Source of the DNA: an uncultured Bacilli bacterium
Lineage (GTDB): Bacteria; Bacillota_I; Bacilli_A; RF39; UBA660
Direction: 5' to 3'
NCBI GenBank assembly: GCA_948543905.1
Contig: CAOVIS010000004.1
Span: 6,711-11,904 of the forward strand
Length of the DNA: 5,194 nt
Shown: in pieces, positions 1 through 5,194 of the stretch
Position numbering within the stretch: the stretch's first letter is position 1
How the letters are laid out: every line of letters begins with the position of its first letter
Position numbers and translations under genes: made by a program
The notes under the pieces: model-generated
Databases searched by the model: none
Seen by the model: the letters and a program-made list of their open reading frames with translations, nothing else
What the model was told of the DNA's origin: nothing

Positions 1-1
1 A

Positions 2-985
2 TCTTTGTATACTGATTCGTTAAATGATGCTTATTATAATAATATTTCTTATAGACGATTAATTATAAGACCGGATACAAATAGTAACAGGGTTATGATT
101 AATGAAGATTTTAGTTATGATATAAGTGCTGTTTTAAATTTAAGTAATGTAGTTGAAGTTCATAAACTTAATTATAATTTATTAAATATTAGTAGTCCTA
201 CTTTTAAAAATAACTTTTATGATGGGAGAGTTGGGTTGGTTTATGGCAATGAGAAAGTTTTACCTGAGAAAATAATTGGAAGAAAGTTTACTAATGAAGA
301 AACAGGTGTTGCGATATGTCCAAAATATTTTGTGCCATCGGGTATTAGTGAGGGTACTGATCATTATTTAGATGGGGAGCAGTTGATTGGAAGTAGCTTT
401 ATTGGTGAAGTTAACACTTATGAAAAAATTAATGATGAAGTAGTAAAAGGTGATAAATATAGTCAAACTTATAAAATAGTGGGAGTATATTATTCTTCTT
501 TAGGTGATGGTTTAAATACTTGTTATATAACTGGTACAGATATGATTAAACTTCAAAGTATGACGTTAGATGTTATTAATCCTAAAACAATTAATAGTAT
601 GTTAGTTACAGTGGATTCTTATGATAATGTAGATAAAGTAGTGCGAGAGATACATGATTTAGGTTTTATGGCAGAGACTCAAGTAGTGATGGACAATAAA
701 ATAGTTGATAGTATTCATTATATTGCAATCTTTTTAACAATTATTATTGTGTTTACAACATTCTTAGTAGTAAGTTCATATATAAAGAAGAAAAATGTTG
801 ATACTTACCAAGAATTAAGAGTTTTAAAGGCTCTAGGTTTTAGAGATAAAGAAATAATTAAGAAAAATATTTTAGAAGTTTTAATACTTAGTACTTTTTA
901 TTGTTTAATTAGTTTGGGAGTGTTTTTATTAACAATAATGGGGTTAAAATTGTACTTTAAAAGTTTTTGTTGGTTCATAATATAA
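2..985 (+). CDS. FtsX/MacB-like ABC transporter permease, C-terminal part (5' partial, 3' frameshifted)
   Basis: The frame is open to the window start; the TTG at 5 is only an internal Leu codon, so the true start lies upstream. About 235 residues of polar, probably extracytoplasmic domain come first, including RRLIIRPDT near the start. A membrane segment follows at about 713-784, then a cytoplasmic loop with the FtsX-type pattern ELRVLKALGFRDKEI followed by LEVLIL, then a second segment at about 869-958. This is the usual end of a MacB/FtsX-type permease, which works with an ATPase to move peptides or signal across the membrane rather than forming a classical channel. The frame stops at 983-985, just before the expected last membrane segment, which is found one frame away up to 1086. 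I infer a one-base loss in the T run at 964-968. Family is fairly sure; the substrate is unknown. The downstream secreted peptide is a candidate client. Confidence 0.8.
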   Translation, partial: SLYTDSLNDAYYNNISYRRLIIRPDTNSNRVMINEDFSYDISAVLNLSNVVEVHKLNYNLLNISSPTFKNNFYDGRVGLVYGNEKVLPEKIIGRKFTNEETGVAICPKYFVPSGISEGTDHYLDGEQLIGSSFIGEVNTYEKINDEVVKGDKYSQTYKIVGVYYSSLGDGLNTCYITGTDMIKLQSMTLDVINPKTINSMLVTVDSYDNVDKVVREIHDLGFMAETQVVMDNKIVDSIHYIAIFLTIIIVFTTFLVVSSYIKKKNVDTYQELRVLKALGFRDKEIIKKNILEVLILSTFYCLISLGVFLLTIMGLKLYFKSFCWFII

Positions 986-1086
986 CACTTTCTATTTCTT
1001 GTTTACCATTTTTGATAGTGTTATTAATATTTGTTGTTTTACCAGTTTTATTTACGTATAGTTTAACTAAAAAGGATTTGAAATAA
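961..1086 (+). pseudogene. Out-of-frame C-terminal tail of the first permease
   Basis: In the frame starting at 961 the sequence reads KFLLVHNITLS followed by a strongly hydrophobic stretch (about 982-1065) and a basic end TKKDLK, with TAA at 1084-1086. This is the missing last membrane helix and cytoplasmic tail of the permease that stops at 985. This frame has stops at 910 and 958, so the join must fall within about 961-982. There is no start codon or ribosome-binding site of its own. Inference: a one-base deletion or sequencing error in the T run at 964-968; slippage that restores the frame is less likely but possible. Confidence 0.6.
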
Positions 1087-1089
1087 CTT

Positions 1090-1512
1090 ATGATATTAAA
1101 GAGTTTCTTAAGAAAAAAACAGACTAAGATTTTAATGTTTATTATAACGATGCTTTTCTTTAGTATTACAGTTATGTTTGGGTTAGTAAATTCTTTAGAA
1201 AGAAAAGAAGAAGAGATTAAATATAAAACTAGTTTTGTGTATGTTGAGAGTAATAATAACGATGTTTTTAAGTATAAGGATTTTGTTAATCAAAGAGAGT
1301 GTTTATTGGTTAATAGTATTAGTATTGATGCTAAAAGTTTATATATTTCAGAATTTAAAGATAAAATATTGGTATTTAAAGATGGTAAGTTAAAAGAAGG
1401 GGAAGTAGTTATTAGATTACTTTATAATGATTACTTAAAAAATAGAGATTATATTAATAAAGGTGTTAATATTGTTATTAATGGGCAAAATATTAAGTTG
1501 ATGGTAAAGTGA
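1090..1512 (+). CDS. Second FtsX-like permease, N-terminal fragment
   Basis: The ATG at 1090 lies three bases after the stop of the preceding permease tail, suggesting translational coupling; the nearest purine-rich site (AAAGGA, 1071-1076) is rather far at 13 bases. The product starts with a basic stretch (MILKSFLRKKQTK), one membrane segment at residues about 14-34, then a polar region (KEEEIKYKTSFVYVE onward) that should lie outside the cell. It ends at TGA 1510-1512 after NGQNIKLMVK, in the middle of what looks like a continuing domain. Skipping one base at 1510 joins it to the frame that runs to 2011, giving a 306-residue protein with one N-terminal and three C-terminal membrane segments, the standard FtsX layout with an unusually small outer domain. 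Best read as the first half of one frameshifted gene. Confidence 0.65.
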   Translation: MILKSFLRKKQTKILMFIITMLFFSITVMFGLVNSLERKEEEIKYKTSFVYVESNNNDVFKYKDFVNQRECLLVNSISIDAKSLYISEFKDKILVFKDGKLKEGEVVIRLLYNDYLKNRDYINKGVNIVINGQNIKLMVK

Positions 1513-2011
1513 GATTTATATTTCTGATAATTTATTTAGAGAGTTGCAAAGAAATGATGATATAAGAAAATATATTGTAAATGTAAGTGATTATAACAAA
1601 GAAGTTGAAATAATTAGTGATTATGTTAAAAATTCAAGTAATAATATAAAAATAATAGATTTAGAGTCAGAAAGTCAAAATAAAGAAATTATTAAAATTA
1701 CTAGTTATATAGATAATTTAAAAAAAGTTAATTTTATCGTTATTATAGTTTTTTTTCTTGTTATTTTTGTTGTTAATAAAAATGTTGTGGAGGATCAATC
1801 TTTTAATATAGAATTAGAAAAAAGATTAGGGTTTAGGCCTTATCAAATCAAATTAAATATTTTTAAAAGATTATGTTCTCTTCATGTTTTAAATGTGATT
1901 ATATTAATTTTAGGACTTATTATTACGCATAATTTATGGTTATTTATTTTCCCGCTTTTTATTGTTTTATTGATAGTTTTAGCTATTTATTTGCGAAAGG
2001 AGGTGAGATAA
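1508..2011 (+). CDS. Second FtsX-like permease, C-terminal fragment
   Basis: This frame continues the gene that begins at 1090. It opens after an out-of-frame TAA at 1505-1507 with protein-like sequence EIYISDNLFREL, which argues against the TTG at 1544 as a real start; no ribosome-binding site precedes it. A charged outer part is followed by three hydrophobic segments at about 1722-1780, 1870-1933 and 1934-1993. Between the first two lies a cytoplasmic loop, ELEKRLGFRPYQIK, matching the FtsX-type 'lysine/leucine, Gly-Phe/aliphatic' loop also seen in the first permease (LRVLKALGFRDKEI). It ends RKEVR with TAA at 2009-2011. The small outer domain recalls the integral membrane proteins accompanying lactococcin 972-type bacteriocins, but this is only a resemblance of layout. 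As it stands the protein would not be made whole unless the frame is restored. Confidence 0.65.
   Translation, partial: SEIYISDNLFRELQRNDDIRKYIVNVSDYNKEVEIISDYVKNSSNNIKIIDLESESQNKEIIKITSYIDNLKKVNFIVIIVFFLVIFVVNKNVVEDQSFNIELEKRLGFRPYQIKLNIFKRLCSLHVLNVIILILGLIITHNLWLFIFPLFIVLLIVLAIYLRKEVR
1996..2006 (+). promoter_or_regulatory. Perfect 11-base Shine-Dalgarno for the secreted peptide
   Basis: AAAGGAGGTGA pairs completely with the usual 16S rRNA 3' end, with seven bases between GGAGG and the ATG at 2011. It lies inside the last codons of the permease. It decides the peptide start at 2011 over the in-frame ATG at 1936, and implies strong translation of the peptide relative to the permeases, which have weak or no such sites. 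Confidence 0.9.
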
Positions 2012-2409
2012 TGAAAAAAACTATAATGATTGGAATAATCGGAGTTTTAAGTTTATGCACAATAAGTTCAGTTAATGCTTTGGCTTCTAGTTTGATTAAT
2101 TTGTATGGGAATAAAGCTACAGCTTTGATTTTGGAGAATGCTGATTGGGATCTTCACACTTCTATTTGGCCTACTTATATTAACGAACCTGTAATTAATG
2201 TGATAAATACTGTGCAAAGAAAAAACTTTTGGGGTAATTGGGAAAACCAAGCTCAGTTAACTTTCAATGTAAATCAAGCGGAAAAAGCTTATCAAATGTA
2301 TTTTCAATTTCAAGAAAGTAAAAAAGACACCCGTTCTATTTGGTATAACGATACGAGTGGCTCAACATTAAGAGGTTATTTCTTCATTGATAATGGAGAT
2401 TATACCTAA
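2011..2409 (+). CDS. Small secreted peptide, bacteriocin-like candidate (132 aa)
   Basis: The product has a textbook Sec signal peptide: MKK, a hydrophobic core at residues 5-18 and an Ala-Leu-Ala site, with likely cleavage after Ala25. The mature part is about 107 residues with no Cys, rich in aromatic residues, with Trp at DWDLH, SIWPTY, NFWGNW and SIWYND, and ends DNGDYT. It has no further membrane segment and no anchor motif, so it should be released. Its ATG overlaps the permease stop (TAATG) and it is followed at once by a terminator, so it is the last gene of an exporter operon. Lactococcin 972-type loci pair a Sec-exported peptide with a multi-spanning membrane protein and an ATPase, so an antimicrobial or cell-surface role is reasonable. 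I do not see the family's His/Tyr-rich pattern, so this is either a divergent or a different family. Secretion is well supported; activity is inferred. Confidence 0.85.
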   Translation: MKKTIMIGIIGVLSLCTISSVNALASSLINLYGNKATALILENADWDLHTSIWPTYINEPVINVINTVQRKNFWGNWENQAQLTFNVNQAEKAYQMYFQFQESKKDTRSIWYNDTSGSTLRGYFFIDNGDYT

Positions 2410-2417
2410 TAAGTTTT

Positions 2418-2446
2418 AAATAGCTATTTTATGAAAATAGCTATTT
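2418..2446 (+). terminator. Intrinsic terminator after the secreted peptide
   Basis: A perfect 13-bp inverted repeat (AAATAGCTATTTT at 2418-2430, complement at 2434-2446) with a three-base loop overlaps and runs into a T-rich tail to about 2448. It starts eight bases after the peptide stop. The mirror-image A tract on the 5' arm means it could also work for transcription from the other side, though no gene points that way. Confidence 0.85.
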
Positions 2447-2570
2447 TTATTATATTAAAACTTTCTTAAATTAACAATATTCTTTAATATTTTTTGATTA
2501 AAAGTTATTAGTCCTAAATATTATAAATAATACGTGTCATTTAAGGTCGAACTATGTCGGCCGATTTTTC

Positions 2571-2600
2571 TTGGCCTTTATATATATTGGGGTCTATAAT
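2571..2600 (+). promoter_or_regulatory. Possible sigma-A promoter facing the inverted-repeat cassette
   Basis: A perfect TATAAT (2595-2600) lies 18 bases after TTGGCC (2571-2576, four of six matches to TTGACA). The expected transcript start, about 2607, coincides with the first base of the left inverted-repeat arm at 2608, which adds some weight in a genome where TATAAT occurs often by chance. The -35 box overlaps the 3' arm of a predicted stem. Confidence 0.35.
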
Positions 2601-2607
2601 ATTACTT

Positions 2608-2844
2608 GAACATTTAGGACGAGTGCCTACCATATTTTCTTCCATAGTTTAACTCTTTACTGTTTACACAGGAGGTCTTAAAACTGGAAGTAGTACTGGT
2701 TTTAATGAAAGTAATTTTATTAATACTAGGATCCGTTATAACAATCAAAAAGACGCTCATCAATGTATCAATTAAGTTTGATATAAAGATATGTGTCTAT
2801 AAAAAAAATTAATTTTACATGTAGGCATTTGTTCCTAAATGTTC
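2608..2844. repeat. Imperfect terminal inverted repeats (23/24 bases) bounding a 237-base cassette
   Basis: The left arm 2608-2630 contains GAACATTTAGGA (2608-2619) and TGCCTAC (2624-2630). The right arm 2821-2844 contains their exact complements, GTAGGCA (2821-2827) and TCCTAAATGTTC (2833-2844), in the correct order and separated by four and five unmatched bases. Nineteen exact pairs in two blocks across a spacer of 190 bases are unlikely by chance. A shorter third copy, GTCCTAAAT, is at 2511-2519. The arms could be the closing stem of an RNA or the ends of a small transposable element; no clear target-site duplication or transposase was seen. Confidence 0.7.
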
Positions 2845-2922
2845 TACAATCTAAGTTTAACATATTTTTTAGATATATAGAAGGTTTTTGCTTGTTTTTT
2901 ATATAAGAAAGTATTAGGTCTA

Positions 2923-2951
2923 TTGTATTAAAAATATAATTGTGTTATGAT
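2923..2951 (+). promoter_or_regulatory. Extended -10 promoter of the large helical protein gene
   Basis: TTGTAT (2923-2928), a 17-base spacer, and TATGAT (2946-2951) preceded by TG at 2943-2944 form a good sigma-A promoter with an extended -10. Transcription should start near 2958. That makes the in-frame ATG at 2953 unusable and supports the start at 2980. Confidence 0.65.
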
Positions 2952-2979
2952 AATGGAGCTTAAAGCAAGGTGTTTTGGT

Positions 2980-5194
2980 ATGAAATTTGAAATATTTATA
3001 AATAGTATTATTAGATTATCAATTAAGAAAGCAACTAAACTATTTGAAGAGTACCATGATAGTGTAGGTTTTAAAAGTTTTGCTGAACAACAGAAAGCTT
3101 TAGACATTTTAATGCATAAGATAAATACTCGAAAACAAATAAAAAATGAAGTTTTTAGTGAGACTTTATTTTGTTTAGCGATAATGGCTAGAAATAAGTC
3201 AAGATTTAGTAAAGAAGCTTTTTTAAATATTAAAACTTATCCGATGATTATTTGGATTGAGTGTATTGGGGAGATGGATTGCGAAAGTATAATGCAACTA
3301 CTTAATAATTTCCATCAGGAATTTGTCTCTATTTTGATTGAGACTTGTATTATTAACTTATCTAATAATTTGCAAGTTGAAGCTATTACAAAATATAAAA
3401 ATGATTTAGATTCACAAGATAAATCTACTTTTTATAATTTTTATTATTCGGTATGTGATGATGCTAGATCTATATTAAAGAAGTATTTTCCTAACTGTAT
3501 TGAAGATGATATTTTATTTGAGTTAGGAGATTTGGATGAGGATGCTATTATAAAAAAATTAGATAGTGTACAAGATAGATTAGGCAAATTTTCTGGTGAT
3601 GATTTATTGGATTTTTTCTTACTTAAAATTCGAACTCCACAATATCTAAATATTTTTTTAAATAAATTTAGAGAAAAGATTAATAGTCTTTCTATTTCTA
3701 AATTTGAATTACTTTTTACAAGATATAGATATTTAAAAAATGGGCTTGTAAAGGAACATTACATAAAAAATACGAGAAAATGTAGTTGGGGCGATAAGGA
3801 AGAAAAAGAACTTAACTTATTAACTGATGAGGATTTTTTTGAAATGTTTAAAATTAAATTTCATGAAATTGGAGTTGTTAAAACTTTAGATATTTTTGCT
3901 CATTATTATGGTGATTATGATGTTAATGATTTTTCAGTAAAAGTTATTTTGGAGTTTATTGATATCGCTTATGAAGATTTAAAAGAGTCTAAGTATGTTA
4001 ATGATGTGACTATTAAAGAAGTTATTAAAAAATTTGCTGCAAGATGTAGATGCAAAGACTATACAATAGCAGATTTAGAAAATTTAATAAATAGAATTGG
4101 GCAAGGAAATCAAGCTAAACTTATTAATGATGATTATATAGAGGCGATAGTAGCATTAGGGAAACTATTAAAAGATAAAGTTATTAATGATAATCACCCT
4201 TTATTTATGACTCTTAGAGATAAGTTTACTGAGAATATGTTTAATAGATGCGTAAAAGATGGTACATATGAAGAAAATATTTCACTAAAAGGAATTTTTT
4301 ATAGATTAGCTAAAGGAAGTTTAGCTTTTGATGTTGTTTATATGCTTAATTCTTATAAAGGATTAATATGTTTATCTAAATGTAATAATGATGGGATAGA
4401 TGCTGATTATATTGTAAAGAATTTAACAGATTTACAGGTAGCAAAGCTTAATATTATGCCAGCTTTTAAATGGGTGGATAATCTTAATAGAGATAATATT
4501 AATCATGATATTAAATTTTTAGTTAGAATTAGTTTACAATTATTATGTTTTTTTGGGTTAGATAAAGGTAAATATTTATTAGAACAATGTTTTAATTATA
4601 TAGATTATAGTACTATGGAGTATTTATTTGATAACTTGGAGTATTTTAAGATTCCTATTAATGATGATGGGAAGCCTAGTGTTAATGAAGAATTATTAAT
4701 TTTCCTTTTTGGCCGTGGTTTACTTAGAGAGAATAATTCTATAATTAATAAAATGCTTCGAGGTGAGATTTCTGAATTTAAAAGTTATTTTCCTGAATTT
4801 TGTAATTCTTATGAAGAAACTTTGAGAGCTTGTAATGGAGTTTTAACTATTAAAAGAATAGTTGGACATTTTAAAGATTTTAAGTTGTCTATTGAATTAA
4901 AACCAGATGAAATTATATTTAGAAAGGCTTTGATTGAGATGAAAACTTCTTCTCCGCAGCTATTAGAAGAGGCAATGAATTTATGTAAAGATGCAGGAAA
5001 AAGAAAATTCTCTTCAATTCCTAAAGTTGAGGGTATGCTTGGGGATTTTACTTATAATGTATTAGATTTAAATGATTCAATGGCATTGGCGGTAGGTTAT
5101 TTAACACATTGTTGTTTTGTTGTAAGGGGAGATTCTTATTCGGCTTTAAAACATTCAATGCAATCGAATAATGGGAGAATTTTTGTTGTATATA
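2980..5194 (+). CDS. Large soluble helical protein of unknown function (at least 738 aa, 3' partial)
   Basis: The start at 2980 follows AAGGTG (2967-2972) by seven bases and lies about 20 bases after the predicted transcript start; an in-frame ATG at 2953 has no ribosome-binding site and falls in the promoter. The frame is open to the window end with no stop. There is no signal peptide or membrane segment, so the protein is cytoplasmic. Residues 1 to about 670 are rich in Lys, Asp, Glu, Asn, Leu, Ile and Phe in amphipathic helical patterns, suggesting a helical-repeat scaffold, but I can define no repeat unit. From about residue 677 the composition changes: IPKVEGMLGDF, then LDLNDSMALAVGYLTHCC with Thr709, His710, Cys711 and Cys712, then NNGRIFVVY. 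This looks like the beginning of a separate C-terminal domain, which I recall in large uncharacterised Bacillota proteins but cannot name. The gene is its own transcription unit, separated from the exporter operon by a terminator. Confidence 0.8.
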   Translation, partial: MKFEIFINSIIRLSIKKATKLFEEYHDSVGFKSFAEQQKALDILMHKINTRKQIKNEVFSETLFCLAIMARNKSRFSKEAFLNIKTYPMIIWIECIGEMDCESIMQLLNNFHQEFVSILIETCIINLSNNLQVEAITKYKNDLDSQDKSTFYNFYYSVCDDARSILKKYFPNCIEDDILFELGDLDEDAIIKKLDSVQDRLGKFSGDDLLDFFLLKIRTPQYLNIFLNKFREKINSLSISKFELLFTRYRYLKNGLVKEHYIKNTRKCSWGDKEEKELNLLTDEDFFEMFKIKFHEIGVVKTLDIFAHYYGDYDVNDFSVKVILEFIDIAYEDLKESKYVNDVTIKEVIKKFAARCRCKDYTIADLENLINRIGQGNQAKLINDDYIEAIVALGKLLKDKVINDNHPLFMTLRDKFTENMFNRCVKDGTYEENISLKGIFYRLAKGSLAFDVVYMLNSYKGLICLSKCNNDGIDADYIVKNLTDLQVAKLNIMPAFKWVDNLNRDNINHDIKFLVRISLQLLCFFGLDKGKYLLEQCFNYIDYSTMEYLFDNLEYFKIPINDDGKPSVNEELLIFLFGRGLLRENNSIINKMLRGEISEFKSYFPEFCNSYEETLRACNGVLTIKRIVGHFKDFKLSIELKPDEIIFRKALIEMKTSSPQLLEEAMNLCKDAGKRKFSSIPKVEGMLGDFTYNVLDLNDSMALAVGYLTHCCFVVRGDSYSALKHSMQSNNGRIFVVY

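Larger units (their letters stand above)
2447..2979. other. 533-base intergenic region, no clear protein gene, with a GC-richer structured core
   Basis: No convincing protein gene was found on either strand. The ends are 15-17% G+C, but 2521-2700 is 34% (62 of 180 bases counted by hand), higher than the neighbouring genes. Contents seen: an 8-bp stem (2543-2550 with 2571-2578, including G-U pairs) around an eight-base palindrome TCGGCCGA at 2557-2564; a promoter-like pair at 2571-2600; inverted repeats at 2608-2630 and 2821-2844; AGGAGGT at 2670-2676; a short hydrophobic reading frame at 2684-2812 without a standard start codon; an antisense promoter-like pair at 2735-2763; and the promoter of the next gene at 2923-2951. 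I recognise no tRNA, riboswitch, tmRNA, SRP or RNase P RNA here. Confidence 0.6.

Noticed and set aside
1510..1527. TGA read as Trp (Mollicutes code) to rescue the second permease
   Set aside because: Reading through TGA 1510 meets another TGA and then TAA within a few codons, and Trp is written TGG throughout the window.
1544..1546. TTG as the start of an independent protein for the second permease half
   Set aside because: Protein-like sequence continues upstream in the same frame to 1508, there is no Shine-Dalgarno, and the product would lack the N-terminal membrane segment typical of the family.
1936..2010. Upstream in-frame ATG extending the secreted peptide by 25 residues
   Set aside because: It lies inside the permease coding region without a ribosome-binding site and would bury the signal peptide; the ATG at 2011 has a perfect site.
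2068..2250. 60-codon minus-strand open frame
   Set aside because: It lies fully antisense to the secreted peptide gene, has no ribosome-binding site, and arises from the AT-rich codon use of the real gene.
2554..2652. 32-codon plus-strand frame starting at ATG 2554
   Set aside because: No ribosome-binding site, it crosses the predicted promoter and the inverted-repeat arm, and its length is not above chance.
2614..2760. 48-codon minus-strand frame starting at the complement of 2760
   Set aside because: No ribosome-binding site was seen, the composition is unremarkable, and it overlaps the inverted repeat.
2653..2775. Alternative plus-strand frame reading GGLKTGSSTGFNESN and RIRYNNQKDAH, possible end of a transposase or secreted protein
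   Set aside because: Codon use fits the genome and YNN-type ends occur in IS3-like transposases, but it has no start, no upstream coding part in any frame and no recognisable catalytic motif. Kept only as an alternative to the overlapping hydrophobic frame.

Overview
The window is very AT-rich: typical coding and spacer lines run near 15-25% G+C. It has codon use dominated by TTA, AGA, GAT and AAT, uses TGG for Trp, shows TAA stops, and has a ribosome-binding site exactly matching the Bacillota-type anti-Shine-Dalgarno. This suggests a low-GC Bacillota (Clostridia, Erysipelotrichia or Mollicutes-related) genome read with the ordinary bacterial code. I cannot place it more finely.

Positions 1-2409 are the distal end of an ABC-exporter operon on the + strand. 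It holds the C-terminal part of a MacB/FtsX-like permease (cut by the window start), a second, smaller FtsX-like permease, and a 132-residue secreted peptide whose start overlaps the permease stop by one base and has an 11-base perfect Shine-Dalgarno. A 13-bp perfect hairpin with a T tail ends the unit. Each permease carries one apparent frameshift: near 961-968 the third membrane segment of the first moves to another frame, and at 1509-1511 the second is split. The ATPase is not visible and may lie upstream. The layout (permeases plus small secreted peptide) recalls bacteriocin export/immunity loci such as the lactococcin 972 type, but I see no convincing lactococcin 972 signature in the peptide.

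Positions 2447-2979 contain no clear protein gene, but are not empty. Positions 2521-2700 have 34% G+C (62 of 180 by hand count) between flanks of 15-17%. Imperfect inverted repeats of 23-24 bases lie at 2608-2630 and 2821-2844, with a good -10 box just upstream of the left arm. Inside are an AGGAGGT, a 42-codon frame encoding a hydrophobic then basic peptide, and a plausible antisense promoter. This could be a structured RNA, a type I toxin-antitoxin-like cassette, or the remains of a small mobile element. It is the most interesting unexplained part of the window.

From 2980 to the end runs one long open frame of at least 738 residues, with its own extended -10 promoter. It encodes a soluble, apparently all-helical protein of unknown function, ending at the window edge in a differently composed block with a Thr-His-Cys-Cys motif that looks like the start of a C-terminal domain.
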